NCBI RefSeq assembly: GCF_002256775.1 | Contig: NZ_NCII01000027.1 | Span: 1 to 33,600 of the forward strand | Source: Novosphingobium sp. 17-62-19 | GTDB taxonomy: Bacteria; Pseudomonadota; Alphaproteobacteria; Sphingomonadales; Sphingomonadaceae | Length of the DNA: 33,600 bases | Direction: 5' to 3' | In this document: one piece after another, positions 1-8,770 of the stretch | Layout of the letters: each line of letters opens with the position of its first letter | How positions within the stretch are numbered: the first letter of the stretch is position 1 | The notes under the pieces: model-generated | Told to the model about the DNA's origin: nothing | The model's input: only the letters and a program-made list of their open reading frames with translations | The model's database searches: none | Program-made: the position numbers and the translations under genes

Positions 1-1
1 C

Positions 2-160
2 GATTCTGACATTCGGTACCGTATAAGGTTAGGCGGCGTTCGAATGTCAGAATCTTTTCGGACCACTAGAAGCTTTTGATTCTAGTGGATTTTACGATTC
101 TGACATTTGCAGACCCATCCCAACCGCAAGGGGATGCAAATGTCAAAATCAATCCACTAG
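2..160. repeat. Array of three hairpins made of two repeated inverted-repeat units (REP/BIME-like)
   Basis: Positions 2-15 and 41-54 are a perfect 14-bp inverted repeat around a 25-nt loop. Positions 96-111 and 135-150 are a 16-bp inverted repeat of the same family (shared core GATTCTGACATT) with one mismatch, which becomes a G-U pair in a minus-strand transcript. Between them lies a smaller hairpin, 63-71 with 80-88 (CCACTAGAA and its complement, 8-nt loop). The heptamer CCACTAG occurs at 63-69 and again at 154-160, so the layout is unit plus CCACTAG, twice in tandem. The second CCACTAG contains the stop codon of the large cytochrome gene. The hairpins lie just 3' of the four-gene minus-strand operon, so they may end transcription or stabilise the 3' end. 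That role is inferred. Confidence 0.75.
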
Positions 161-3100
161 TTACCTCTGGCGAGCATTGGTGCTGCTTTCGCGCCAACCC
201 AATGGCTCATGTCCACCGTGTTGGTCACGCGGAACACCTCACCCTTCGCGTTGAGGAACAGCTCTTCCATCTCTGGCCGGGTGAATGGGCGTGAGCCGAG
301 GCGACCGAACACCGCCATCTGCCCCCCGGTCTCGTCGACGCCACGATCCCGGTCCAATCCCTTTGACAGCGCGAGGGCGGGTGTGGGTGTGCGTGCCCAG
401 GCGATCAATTCGGGCTTCGGCTCGGGCGAGAAGCCGTAGAAGTTCGGCTGGCTGCCCGGACTGGTCAGTTGCAGCACTTTCACCCCGTTCCGGCCATCGG
501 CAACATAGGCGAAAAGCGAGGCGTTGGTGGAGGCTACGATCACATCCTCGGCGTCGGTCAGCTTTCCGTCGGCAGTGTAGCTGGTGAAGATCGAAGGCCG
601 TGTGGGGGCGGTGATATCCACGATGACAAGGCCCTGCCCCTTGGCGGCGACATAGGCATATGTGCGCGCCAGATAGACGCGGCGCGCATCGGCCAGCGGG
701 ACGGTGGCTCCGACAACAGCCTTGGGGTCGGCCAGATTGGTCACGTCCATCAGTTCAAGGCCATTGGCGGTCGTCACCCACAAGTAGCGGAACTGCAACG
801 CGGTGCCGCGCGGATCGCTGAGCGGCACCACCGAAGTGACGCGCGGGTCGAGGCAGGTTTCGCCGCCCTTTTTTGCGCTGATTTCGCAGGGCTTCTCCGC
901 CGACCACGGCTTGGTCAGGTAGACGGTGACCAGCGCCTTGTCGGTGACGACATAGGCATAGTCGCCCGCCAGCGTGATGTGCCGTGCACCCGTGAGCACG
1001 CCGTCGGGGTTGAAGGTAAAGCTGCGGTCAAAGAAGTTGTTGCGGAACTCGCCATCGGCCAGCGTATCGACATTGACCGCGATCAGCCCTTCGACTGCAT
1101 CGGTAACGAAGGCATAGCTGTAGATCGGCGAGAACGGCTGCTCCTGATTGAGGTCGCGCAGTTCGGGCGTGTTGCGTGTGGGCGCGATGGCCTGATTGGT
1201 GGGCAGGGCCATGCAGGTGGCGTTCTTCGTCTTCACATGGGCATCGTGGCCGAGCGAGGAGAATGGCGCGGTGACGATGCGTTCGGAGAAGCCCTTGTCG
1301 CCAATCGCGGCGATATCATAGGCGCGGAAACCGCCCTTGCCTTCGGCGACGAACATGTATTCGCCGCGCATTTGCAGGCAGCGGACCGCGTCCTTGGTGC
1401 CTTCGACGACGTTGGCGAACTGTTCTTGGCCGGTGGTTTCGCCTGACAGTTTCTTGTCGAAGATCTTGCCGCGGGTCCAGTTCTTCAGCTCGCGGTCGTT
1501 CTTCTCGACGTGGAGTTTCCAGTAGTCGGGATAGGCGTAGCGATGGAGATAGGAGCCGATCACGGCTTGCGGTTCATCCCATTCGGTCACGCGGACCGCT
1601 TCGAAGCCGCCTTCAAGGCCGAACCACGCGTTCATTCCCACGAAGTTCACGTAATTGGTGCCGAGCAGCAGGAGCTGCGCCATGACCGCGTTGTTGTCCT
1701 CGTCTTGGGCGACGTGGCAGTCGGTGCACTGCTTGGTCTCGTTCTTGCGGACGGTGTGCGGGAAGTGCGGCGCGAAGGCTTGTGACGAGTAGCCGATCGA
1801 GGAAATCGGCGGCTGCTGCACGTAAATGCGTTCGCGGTTGATATTGGTCGAGGAGAGGATCAGCGCCGACGTTGAGCGGATCGGCGCTGTGATCGCCTTG
1901 CCACTGACAGGATTGCCCGCCGCATCGAACTGTACGGGATCGGAACCGGACGACTTGTTGCGCTGGTGCTTGCCCAGTTGGAACATGTCGTCACGCGCTA
2001 CCTGCGGGTTGTAGGTCGCGTAGTTGCGGGTGAAATCTTCCTCGTACTTGTGGGTGGCCGATTTCCAGTTCGCCTCGATCGGCAGGTGGCAGCCTGCGCA
2101 CGATGTGGTCCACGAAAGGTGGCAGGTGAAGCAGGCCATGTCGTCATCACGGTGGGCACGCGCTTCCTTGGGCACACCAGTGCCGAACTTGTAATCGCCA
2201 TCGTCCGAGGCGGACTTGGCCATCAGTTTGGCGCGCGCGGCCTTCGGATTGAAGATCGGCGCGCCTGCGCTGTCCATCTTGCCGGCGAAGCGGGCGTCGA
2301 CGGAGTCTTTCACGAGGCTCACGCGCCATGACAGGTTCGGATCGATGATCGAACGCTGGATCAGCACACGGCGGCCATCGGATTCGTTGAACCATTCAAA
2401 GCGGCGCTGGCCATCGGAGTTGCGCAGGAGCGAGAGGTTGTTGCCCTTTTCGGGCGCGGCAAGGTTCGATGTCAGCAGCGTGGGATAGGCGTCGGGCGTG
2501 CCGTGGCAATCCTTGCAGCCGATTTCGACGGCGTTGGCGACTTCGCCATAGATCAACCCGTTGCCGTGGCTGTCCTGCGCGAAGTGGCAGTCAGCGCATT
2601 GCATCCCGATCTGGGCATGGATGTCCATCATGTGGACGCTCTTGCCGGGATTGTCGGGGCCGACGTCGACAAACTTGCCCTCGGTACCTTGGCGGAACTT
2701 TTCGGGGTCGTTCGGGTCGATGATGTGCGCGGTGTCGGTGCCGTAAGTGCTCATGTCGCCATCATCGTCGAGCAGGTTGCCGCGACGGTCGCGCTTCAGG
2801 ATGGCGCGGAAGTTCCAGCCGTGGCCGTGATAGTCGGCGAACTGGGTGTCCTTGGCCTGACTGTTCAGGTCATAGACGTTGCGCAGGAATTCGACATCGC
2901 GCCACAGCCCGCGCGTGGATGCGCCTTCGGGGTTGCGGTCCAGCACTTCGCGCTGTTCATCGATGTTCGGGTAAAACTGCTTCTTGTAGGCCTTTTCGTA
3001 GTCGGCGTCCGACATTTCGGCAGGCTTGGGCGCGCGGTTTTCCGGCCCCGGCCACATGCTCGGCGCGTCAGACTCATAGTCCCACATCGTATAGCCGAGG

Positions 3101-4758
3101 TAGCTGTTCAGGAAGATGTTCGGCTGGTGCATGTGGCAGTTCATGCACTGAGCGGTGGGAATGGCGCGGGTGAAGGCGTGGACCAGCGGGTGGCCGCGTT
3201 CACGATCCTGCATGGCGACAGGGCCAGTGGGTTCGTGCGAGTCATCGCCGTGGCTGCTGCCATGAGCGGCCTTCTTCGCATGGCCCTTTTCATCAAGGCC
3301 TGCGGTGGCGTGGGCCGAGGCTTGGTCCATCTTGTCATGGTCCATTGTGCCATGCGGGGCCACACCCTTAGCCGGGGAATAGACAAGCTGTTCGGCCGCC
3401 GAAATCGCGCGGGCGCAATCGGCTGCCATGTCGTGCGAGGCTTCCGCGTCGGACTTGTCGCCGCCAACGTAGCTGCCTTGTCCGCCAAGCACAGTGCCGC
3501 GCACCTTGTCGTGCGCTTCATGGGCTGCAGCATCGTAAGTGCCATAGGCACCCTTGCGATGCTGGCCTTCGCGCAATGTGTTGATGGTGGGGTCCGCCGT
3601 GACCGTCTGCCCGTCACGTCCACACTTGCCGTAGTTCAGCGAGTGGCGCGGTTCGCGGTCGTTCGCGTAGATAACGTGGCATGATGCGCAGCCAGACGAA
3701 CGGTAGTCGCCCGGCTGGTCGTTGGTGCCCATCTGGAACAGGAACGGGTCGTTCAGGCGGGTCTTGTGTATGTTCAGGACCGGAATTGCGACGCGCAGGC
3801 CGGTTGCGGGGCCACGGTTGGACTGCTTCAGGTCGGGGCGGCCCGGCTCGTCCAGACGCTGGATCAGGCCGGTCGAATTGGGCAGTCCGATTTCAGGGAA
3901 CTGCGGGTTGATCGTGCGGCCGCCATCCTCGAACACGCGAAACACGTCGCCCGGCGGGATCTGGTGCCAGCGCGGCAGCGGATAGAGGATCGGCAGCGCA
4001 CCACGCGCTTTTTCCTGCGGCGTGACGGTGCCCCACATCGGCTTGCCATCCGGGCCGATTTCCTTCGAGCCCGACTTGAGCAGTGCCGGTTCACCTGCGC
4101 GGGTGAAGCTCTCGCCGAACATGTAGTTCTTGAAGGGAACGATGCCGTTGTTATAGGCCGCCCCGCCCCAGAGCATCGCACCGGTGGACATGATCGAGCG
4201 TTCGGACGCTTCGATGATCGACATGTGGCACGCCCCGCAGGAATCGCGCGCAATGCGATAGTCCGAAGGGTTTACAAAGCGAATGAAGTCAGGGCTTTCC
4301 TTGGCCAGCAGCGCGTAGGAGCGCTTCGGATTTGCCGAGGACGGCCAGCCCCAAGCCACCGGATACTTCGGCAGCACGTGGGCATCCTTCATCGCGCCCA
4401 CATATTCCATCGAATTGTGGTTCCACGAGCGGTCCGCCACAACCTTGGTATCGCCGCCATGGCAATCGACGCACGACAGCACCACCGCAGGGCTGGCGTG
4501 CATCGTGCGGTGATCGCTCTGCGTGTGGCAGCTGACGCAGCCCGCGTTCTGCTTGTCGACAAAGGCCCACTGCTCTTCCGCTGTTTCGCCCGGCTGGCCA
4601 CGGGGGGCAGCAGGCGCGCGCGTGTGCTTGACCTTCTGCGCCGGTTCCTCGCCCGCCGCGAACAGGGCGCTTGGCACCAGAAGCGCGGCAAACAGCGCTA
4701 TCAGCCATGTCAGCGGAAGCGAACGGATGCGGCGCGTAAGGGTCATGGGCTGGGTCAT
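157..4758 (-). CDS. Ten-haem c-type cytochrome with C-terminal LVIVD-repeat beta-propeller
   Basis: A 1533-residue exported protein. An N-terminal signal peptide (basic LTRRIR, hydrophobic stretch to about residue 36, ALFAA) directs it to the periplasm, where haem is attached. Ten CXXCH motifs lie near residues 74, 96, 174, 357, 538, 721, 748, 876, 887 and 1011. Between motifs 4 and 5, around residues 440-510, is a His- and Asp-rich insert that could bind metal. From about residue 1120 to the end the protein has repeated strands such as GLVIVDITAP and LELMDVTNLADP, typical of LVIVD/beta-propeller repeats. There is no lipobox. The ATG at 4758 overlaps the preceding stop by one base (TGATG); an in-frame TTG one codon upstream is less likely. 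It is last in a four-gene operon with a beta-barrel protein and a second multiheme cytochrome, so an electron-transfer role at or outside the outer membrane is likely. Substrate and exact location cannot be read from the sequence. Confidence 0.88.
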   Translation of the reverse strand: MTQPMTLTRRIRSLPLTWLIALFAALLVPSALFAAGEEPAQKVKHTRAPAAPRGQPGETAEEQWAFVDKQNAGCVSCHTQSDHRTMHASPAVVLSCVDCHGGDTKVVADRSWNHNSMEYVGAMKDAHVLPKYPVAWGWPSSANPKRSYALLAKESPDFIRFVNPSDYRIARDSCGACHMSIIEASERSIMSTGAMLWGGAAYNNGIVPFKNYMFGESFTRAGEPALLKSGSKEIGPDGKPMWGTVTPQEKARGALPILYPLPRWHQIPPGDVFRVFEDGGRTINPQFPEIGLPNSTGLIQRLDEPGRPDLKQSNRGPATGLRVAIPVLNIHKTRLNDPFLFQMGTNDQPGDYRSSGCASCHVIYANDREPRHSLNYGKCGRDGQTVTADPTINTLREGQHRKGAYGTYDAAAHEAHDKVRGTVLGGQGSYVGGDKSDAEASHDMAADCARAISAAEQLVYSPAKGVAPHGTMDHDKMDQASAHATAGLDEKGHAKKAAHGSSHGDDSHEPTGPVAMQDRERGHPLVHAFTRAIPTAQCMNCHMHQPNIFLNSYLGYTMWDYESDAPSMWPGPENRAPKPAEMSDADYEKAYKKQFYPNIDEQREVLDRNPEGASTRGLWRDVEFLRNVYDLNSQAKDTQFADYHGHGWNFRAILKRDRRGNLLDDDGDMSTYGTDTAHIIDPNDPEKFRQGTEGKFVDVGPDNPGKSVHMMDIHAQIGMQCADCHFAQDSHGNGLIYGEVANAVEIGCKDCHGTPDAYPTLLTSNLAAPEKGNNLSLLRNSDGQRRFEWFNESDGRRVLIQRSIIDPNLSWRVSLVKDSVDARFAGKMDSAGAPIFNPKAARAKLMAKSASDDGDYKFGTGVPKEARAHRDDDMACFTCHLSWTTSCAGCHLPIEANWKSATHKYEEDFTRNYATYNPQVARDDMFQLGKHQRNKSSGSDPVQFDAAGNPVSGKAITAPIRSTSALILSSTNINRERIYVQQPPISSIGYSSQAFAPHFPHTVRKNETKQCTDCHVAQDEDNNAVMAQLLLLGTNYVNFVGMNAWFGLEGGFEAVRVTEWDEPQAVIGSYLHRYAYPDYWKLHVEKNDRELKNWTRGKIFDKKLSGETTGQEQFANVVEGTKDAVRCLQMRGEYMFVAEGKGGFRAYDIAAIGDKGFSERIVTAPFSSLGHDAHVKTKNATCMALPTNQAIAPTRNTPELRDLNQEQPFSPIYSYAFVTDAVEGLIAVNVDTLADGEFRNNFFDRSFTFNPDGVLTGARHITLAGDYAYVVTDKALVTVYLTKPWSAEKPCEISAKKGGETCLDPRVTSVVPLSDPRGTALQFRYLWVTTANGLELMDVTNLADPKAVVGATVPLADARRVYLARTYAYVAAKGQGLVIVDITAPTRPSIFTSYTADGKLTDAEDVIVASTNASLFAYVADGRNGVKVLQLTSPGSQPNFYGFSPEPKPELIAWARTPTPALALSKGLDRDRGVDETGGQMAVFGRLGSRPFTRPEMEELFLNAKGEVFRVTNTVDMSHWVGAKAAPMLARGN

Positions 4759-6797
4759 CAAAAGGCCAGAGTCGCGTTGGCGAGGACGGAGTAGAAGCGG
4801 CTGGCCTTGCCCTGTTGCGCAAACAGATTGTCAAAGCCACGCCCCGGTTCAAGCACTGCGCCCGACAGGCGGAACACCAGATTCTGCGAGGCATTGGGCC
4901 GCCAGATGGCCGAGACCGAGGCGTCCCAACCGATATCCTTGGGGATCGAGCCTTCGTTGCGCAGCACCTGAAGAACTTTCGTGTTTTCGAACCACAAATG
5001 GTTGACGTTGGTCGAAACGCGCACGGTGGGCGTCAGATCGAAATCGGTGCCGACCCCGAGCAGCATCGTGCCGGGGTTGGTGAAGTTCGATTGGCCCTGC
5101 TCTTTCGATGAGCGCAGTGAATTGAGAATGCCGTTGCGGCCATTGACCGAGATCGCGCGGCCACCGCCTGCGAACGGGATCGTCTGGCGGATCCAGTAGC
5201 TGGTATCCGCGCCTGCAAACTGCGGATTTTCAAACACCGCGTCGAACCCGCCTTCGACCTTGTCGTAGGGGTCCTTGTCGCCGCTGGCATAGAGGCCGGA
5301 CAGGCGAATGCGCGTCCAGTCGATGTCATAGCTCAGTTCTGCCGCCGCCATGAAGGCGCGGATGCTGGCGGGGCCGCTGGTCAGGAAATTGTTGCTGTCG
5401 TGCCCCAGCGCGCCATAGAATTGCGCGGTCAGGTTGATGCGGCCAATGCGGCCATCGGCGGCATAGCCGAGATAGACTACGTCATAGTTGCGGCCGCGCA
5501 GATCGCCCAGCAGCGCTGGGCGTACCGGGAAGCCATTCTTGTCGACCGCCACTTCGCCACGTTCGCGGTTGATATTCCACGTGGCGGAAAGCTGGCTGGT
5601 CAGGCCGACAATTGGGAAGTCCTGTCGATAGACATTGGCCATCAGCAGGAAATCGTTGCGCGGAGCCTGCGTGATGTCATTCAGGCCGGAGTTGGTGTCT
5701 TTTTCAAGACGCCAGAACGCCGCCAGATTGAACTGGAAGCGGTTGTTGTCGCGGTTGCCGAAGAAGCGGATGCCCAACTGGTTATCGTTGAACAGGAAAC
5801 CGCGAAAGTCCGACTGCATGGGCTGGATGCCTGCACGGACCGAGAAGAAGTCATACCGCTTGGAATCGTACTGGCCGAGGTGATAATCGACGAAGGCTTC
5901 CTGCAGGCCCACGAAACCATCGGTGCGGCGCGTGCCCTTGGACGGCTCGACGAACAGCACACGGCGCTCTGGCACCTGCACATGATTGATATTGCCCGCA
6001 ATTGCGATGCGATATTCAATCGTCGGCGGCTTGAACGCGGTCATGCCCTTCAGAAGCGACACACTGGCGATGAAGGTCTGCGCTAGCACAAGGCTGTTGC
6101 TGCGTCCGAACACGTCGATCTGGTTGGGATCGCTGGTGGTCTGATTGCCGACCGGAATCGGGAAGCTGCGCGGTTCGACAATCGTGTCGGACACTGCGCC
6201 TGCGATCAGGAACCAGTCATCCCCCTTCAGAAAACCGGGGCGCTTGCCGCGCGCCAGCGGACGGTCACCTTTGAGCAGGCTGTGGTGGAACGGGTCGAGC
6301 GAGGAGTGGCAGACATGCTCCAGCCGGGGGAACAATGTATAGAGCGAACGATCAATCTTGCCCGAAAGCTTGTCTTTCTGCGGGCACAGCGAAGAGACGA
6401 TACGCCAGCGATCGGGTACGCCGACTTGCAGGCCCAGATTGCTCATTGGGCCCTCGCCATCGTACTTGTCGTAGAAGGCTTCGGGCGGCGGGGCGTTGAC
6501 CGCGCCGGGATTGTCCTGCTCCACCTTGTCGGGAAGCTGCTTGTTGTAACCGGGGCGGCGGCGGCCATCGATCAGCGCTTCGTCGGCCTCGGTCTCTCCG
6601 CCGGGGAGTGCCGTCGTGTTGGGATCGACCTGTTGTGATGCACCGTCTGCTGCGGGTGTAGCCGCCTGCTGCGGTTCCGCCGCGCCGGGTGTTGCCGCAG
6701 CACTTGCGGAAAGCACCTGAAACGGCATCATCGGCATGGGCATCGGCTGGCTGATACCGAAAGCCGGTGCAATCAGGGCGATCACCTGCTGCATCAT
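4758..6797 (-). CDS. Outer-membrane beta-barrel (porin-like) protein of the cytochrome operon
   Basis: A 679-residue protein. The N-terminus is weakly hydrophobic, followed by an Ala/Pro/Gln-rich linker to about residue 75. Next comes a globular stretch with LCPQKDK and HVCHSSLDPFHH, a Cys/His-rich patch that is not a CXXCH haem site. From about residue 200 onward there are alternating hydrophobic/polar strands with many aromatic residues, and the chain ends in ATLAF, the terminal Phe typical of BAM-assembled barrels. The start ATG overlaps the upstream stop (ATGA) and has a GAGG ribosome-binding site five bases upstream. I do not recognise a named family. By analogy with MtrB/PioB-type barrels it could sheathe a multiheme cytochrome, because it is encoded between two exported haem proteins. 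A general porin or a substrate-specific channel is the alternative. The signal peptide is atypical (MPMPMM segment), so the cleavage site is unclear. Confidence 0.8.
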   Translation of the reverse strand: MMQQVIALIAPAFGISQPMPMPMMPFQVLSASAAATPGAAEPQQAATPAADGASQQVDPNTTALPGGETEADEALIDGRRRPGYNKQLPDKVEQDNPGAVNAPPPEAFYDKYDGEGPMSNLGLQVGVPDRWRIVSSLCPQKDKLSGKIDRSLYTLFPRLEHVCHSSLDPFHHSLLKGDRPLARGKRPGFLKGDDWFLIAGAVSDTIVEPRSFPIPVGNQTTSDPNQIDVFGRSNSLVLAQTFIASVSLLKGMTAFKPPTIEYRIAIAGNINHVQVPERRVLFVEPSKGTRRTDGFVGLQEAFVDYHLGQYDSKRYDFFSVRAGIQPMQSDFRGFLFNDNQLGIRFFGNRDNNRFQFNLAAFWRLEKDTNSGLNDITQAPRNDFLLMANVYRQDFPIVGLTSQLSATWNINRERGEVAVDKNGFPVRPALLGDLRGRNYDVVYLGYAADGRIGRINLTAQFYGALGHDSNNFLTSGPASIRAFMAAAELSYDIDWTRIRLSGLYASGDKDPYDKVEGGFDAVFENPQFAGADTSYWIRQTIPFAGGGRAISVNGRNGILNSLRSSKEQGQSNFTNPGTMLLGVGTDFDLTPTVRVSTNVNHLWFENTKVLQVLRNEGSIPKDIGWDASVSAIWRPNASQNLVFRLSGAVLEPGRGFDNLFAQQGKASRFYSVLANATLAF

Positions 6798-8770
6798 TTG
6801 CCCTCACAGACGTTCTGTTCGCTCGTATCGAGGAACGGGGCGAAGGGGCAGTTCACATAGCGCAGGCGCACGCCGCTACCAATTGCAACAACGATGGTAT
6901 CGGCGCGCATGTCCTTGGGGGCATTACCAATCCCGCCGACTTTGGCTCCCGCATTGTGCAGGCCGAGGAACGAGATCATGTCGTCCTGATCGATGCCGTC
7001 ACCCGAAACGCCAATCGCGCCGACCAGCTTGTTGCCGCGATAGATCGGCACGGAACCGGGGAAAATCTGGATTCCGTTGGCAAGGCGCTTCTTGCCGGTC
7101 GGCGTATCCGGCACGGACGAGCAGGTCTGCGGGGTGTCAGCACCTGCACCCTGCACAAAGCCTGCGTGCTGCACCACATTCCCGGCAACGAGCGCAATTT
7201 GCAAGCCAGTGGCGAAGGGGCTGAAATCGTCAATCGGGCGTGACAAGGGACCGGGAGGACGGCCCAGTTCGCCATCGGGGAAGTACGGCCGCGAAAGGTT
7301 GCCGCCAGAACGGTCGGCAAAGGCTTTGCCACCGGTAAGCGCGGTCTGGTCGCCCAGGAAATCGCGCACGCGCTGGACGAACGCATCGGCTCCGGGTGTG
7401 GCGAGCATTTGCTGTGCGGCCAGCGGGTTCGAGAAGAATGCCGCAGTGCGTGCTTTTTGCAGCGAAACGTCGGTGCCGAAGATCGGCGCATCGGGGCTGC
7501 GGACCTGCCCCAGCACTTCGCCGAAGGTATCGACCACGGTGACCGTCACTTGTGCGCGGCTGTCGAGCGGGCGGCGGATTTGCGCGCGGGCGCGGGTCAT
7601 CACGGTGAAGGCCTCTTCCAGCACAGCGCGGGATTCAGCAGCGGTCAGCGCCTGCCCCACAACCGCTCCGTCAGTGCCGGGCTTCACCGGGTAGCGGGGA
7701 TTGCCTGCACCGTCAGTGAGCAGATAGGCGTCAGCCAGCGAGAACTCCGACCCACTTACGCGGCGTATGCCGCTGCGTTCGGTGCCATAAGGCGTCCCGG
7801 CGATAGCCGCAGTTCCATCGTAGTAGCCACGCACCGGAATCAGCGTGCCGCGCACGTTGTTAATTGCGGCAAAGCTGGTCTGCAGCGCCGAAAGTTTTGC
7901 CGGTTGCGCATCGGCAAAGCGCAGCGTGGTGCCGTCGGCGGTGATGCGGTCCCCGCGAATGTCGGCGGCGGGCGCAAAGCCCTGAATGCCAGCTAGTGCG
8001 ATGTATTCCTCATCGTCCTCATCGATGTCGGTGACGTTTGGATCGTAGCCATAATCGCCATCGGCCATCACTCCGATACCGCCGACAACCACACCGTTCT
8101 TGTAAAGCGGCAGGCCACCGGGATCGGCAGCAAGGCCGAGCGGGGAACGCTTCGGGCCGATGAAAGCGCCTGCTCCGGCGTTTCCGGTGACGAACCGGGT
8201 GTTGAGGTCCGAACAGGGCAACTGGCTGAACTGGACGCCAAACAGAGGGCCGGATTCAAGGCCCGGTGTATTGGGCGCGGGCGGGAAATGTTCCTGCACG
8301 ATCATGCTGGCCGTGCGGGTGGTGAAGGCGTTGCCGCTGGAGGATAGGTAAGCGCCGGTTATCGCCTTGGAAATCGCGCCCATCGTTGCCTCGACTTCGA
8401 GACCCTGCGCATCAATGCCGGGGTTGGCGATCCGGCCCGTCGCAGTGCGGCGACTGGTGACCATGCGCGTTGGTGCGCCATTCATGCGGAACACGGCCAG
8501 CACATTGCCCACGCGATCCACGACGCTGATGATTGCAGGCTTGTTGCGCGCCTGCGCCTCGCCCACGGCCTGCGCGATGATCTGCTGGACTTCGTTTACG
8601 CTCAACGATTCCTGCGCGGGATCGGCAAAGAAGCGCGAGGATGCGGTGGGAGTAGGCGTTGGCGTGAATGTATCGCCGGAGCCGGAATCACCCCCACCAC
8701 ATCCGGCAAGCACCAGCGACAGCGACAAGGCGAAGGCAGTGGTCTGACGAAGAGCCAGCGGCAGGTGCAT
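6794..8770 (-). CDS. Lipoprotein with two GlcG/HbpS-type (haem-binding-like) domains
   Basis: A 658-residue protein with a clear lipoprotein signal peptide: hydrophobic residues 11-23 and lipobox LAGC with Cys24, then a Gly/Ser/Thr/Pro-rich tether. Two copies of the GlcG/HbpS (DUF336) fold can be seen. The first spans roughly 55-260, from SVNEVQQIIAQAV and ISVVDRVGNVLAVFRM to NGVVVGGIGVMADG. The second spans roughly 373-610, from LTAAESRAVLEEAF and VTVVDTFGEVLGQV to RGNKLVGAIGVSGDG. HbpS members bind haem, while GlcG proteins are often of unknown function. It lies between a c554-like cytochrome and a beta-barrel gene with 1-nt and 4-nt overlaps, so co-translation is likely. A role in haem handling or as an envelope-anchored partner of the cytochromes is an inference. 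Residue 25 onward does not show an obvious inner-membrane retention Asp (+2 is Gly), which is compatible with the outer membrane. Confidence 0.85.
   Translation of the reverse strand: MHLPLALRQTTAFALSLSLVLAGCGGGDSGSGDTFTPTPTPTASSRFFADPAQESLSVNEVQQIIAQAVGEAQARNKPAIISVVDRVGNVLAVFRMNGAPTRMVTSRRTATGRIANPGIDAQGLEVEATMGAISKAITGAYLSSSGNAFTTRTASMIVQEHFPPAPNTPGLESGPLFGVQFSQLPCSDLNTRFVTGNAGAGAFIGPKRSPLGLAADPGGLPLYKNGVVVGGIGVMADGDYGYDPNVTDIDEDDEEYIALAGIQGFAPAADIRGDRITADGTTLRFADAQPAKLSALQTSFAAINNVRGTLIPVRGYYDGTAAIAGTPYGTERSGIRRVSGSEFSLADAYLLTDGAGNPRYPVKPGTDGAVVGQALTAAESRAVLEEAFTVMTRARAQIRRPLDSRAQVTVTVVDTFGEVLGQVRSPDAPIFGTDVSLQKARTAAFFSNPLAAQQMLATPGADAFVQRVRDFLGDQTALTGGKAFADRSGGNLSRPYFPDGELGRPPGPLSRPIDDFSPFATGLQIALVAGNVVQHAGFVQGAGADTPQTCSSVPDTPTGKKRLANGIQIFPGSVPIYRGNKLVGAIGVSGDGIDQDDMISFLGLHNAGAKVGGIGNAPKDMRADTIVVAIGSGVRLRYVNCPFAPFLDTSEQNVCEGK

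Noticed and set aside
28-34. GTTAGGC, resembling an integron attC core site (GTTRRRY), inside the first hairpin loop.
   Set aside because: No matching inverse core (RYYYAAC) at a suitable distance, no integrase, and no cassette array. The hairpin arms outside it explain the structure better.
370-430. A TPTPALALSKG stretch in the ten-haem protein that might be an in-frame repeat insertion.
   Set aside because: No second copy is visible in the window and the frame and composition are continuous, so there is no support beyond resemblance.
469-3684. Long plus-strand open frames (e.g. 469-1446 and 2503-3684) opposite the ten-haem cytochrome gene.
   Set aside because: They are antisense to a gene with ten CXXCH motifs and a signal peptide, show no recognisable domains, and arise from GC-rich third positions.
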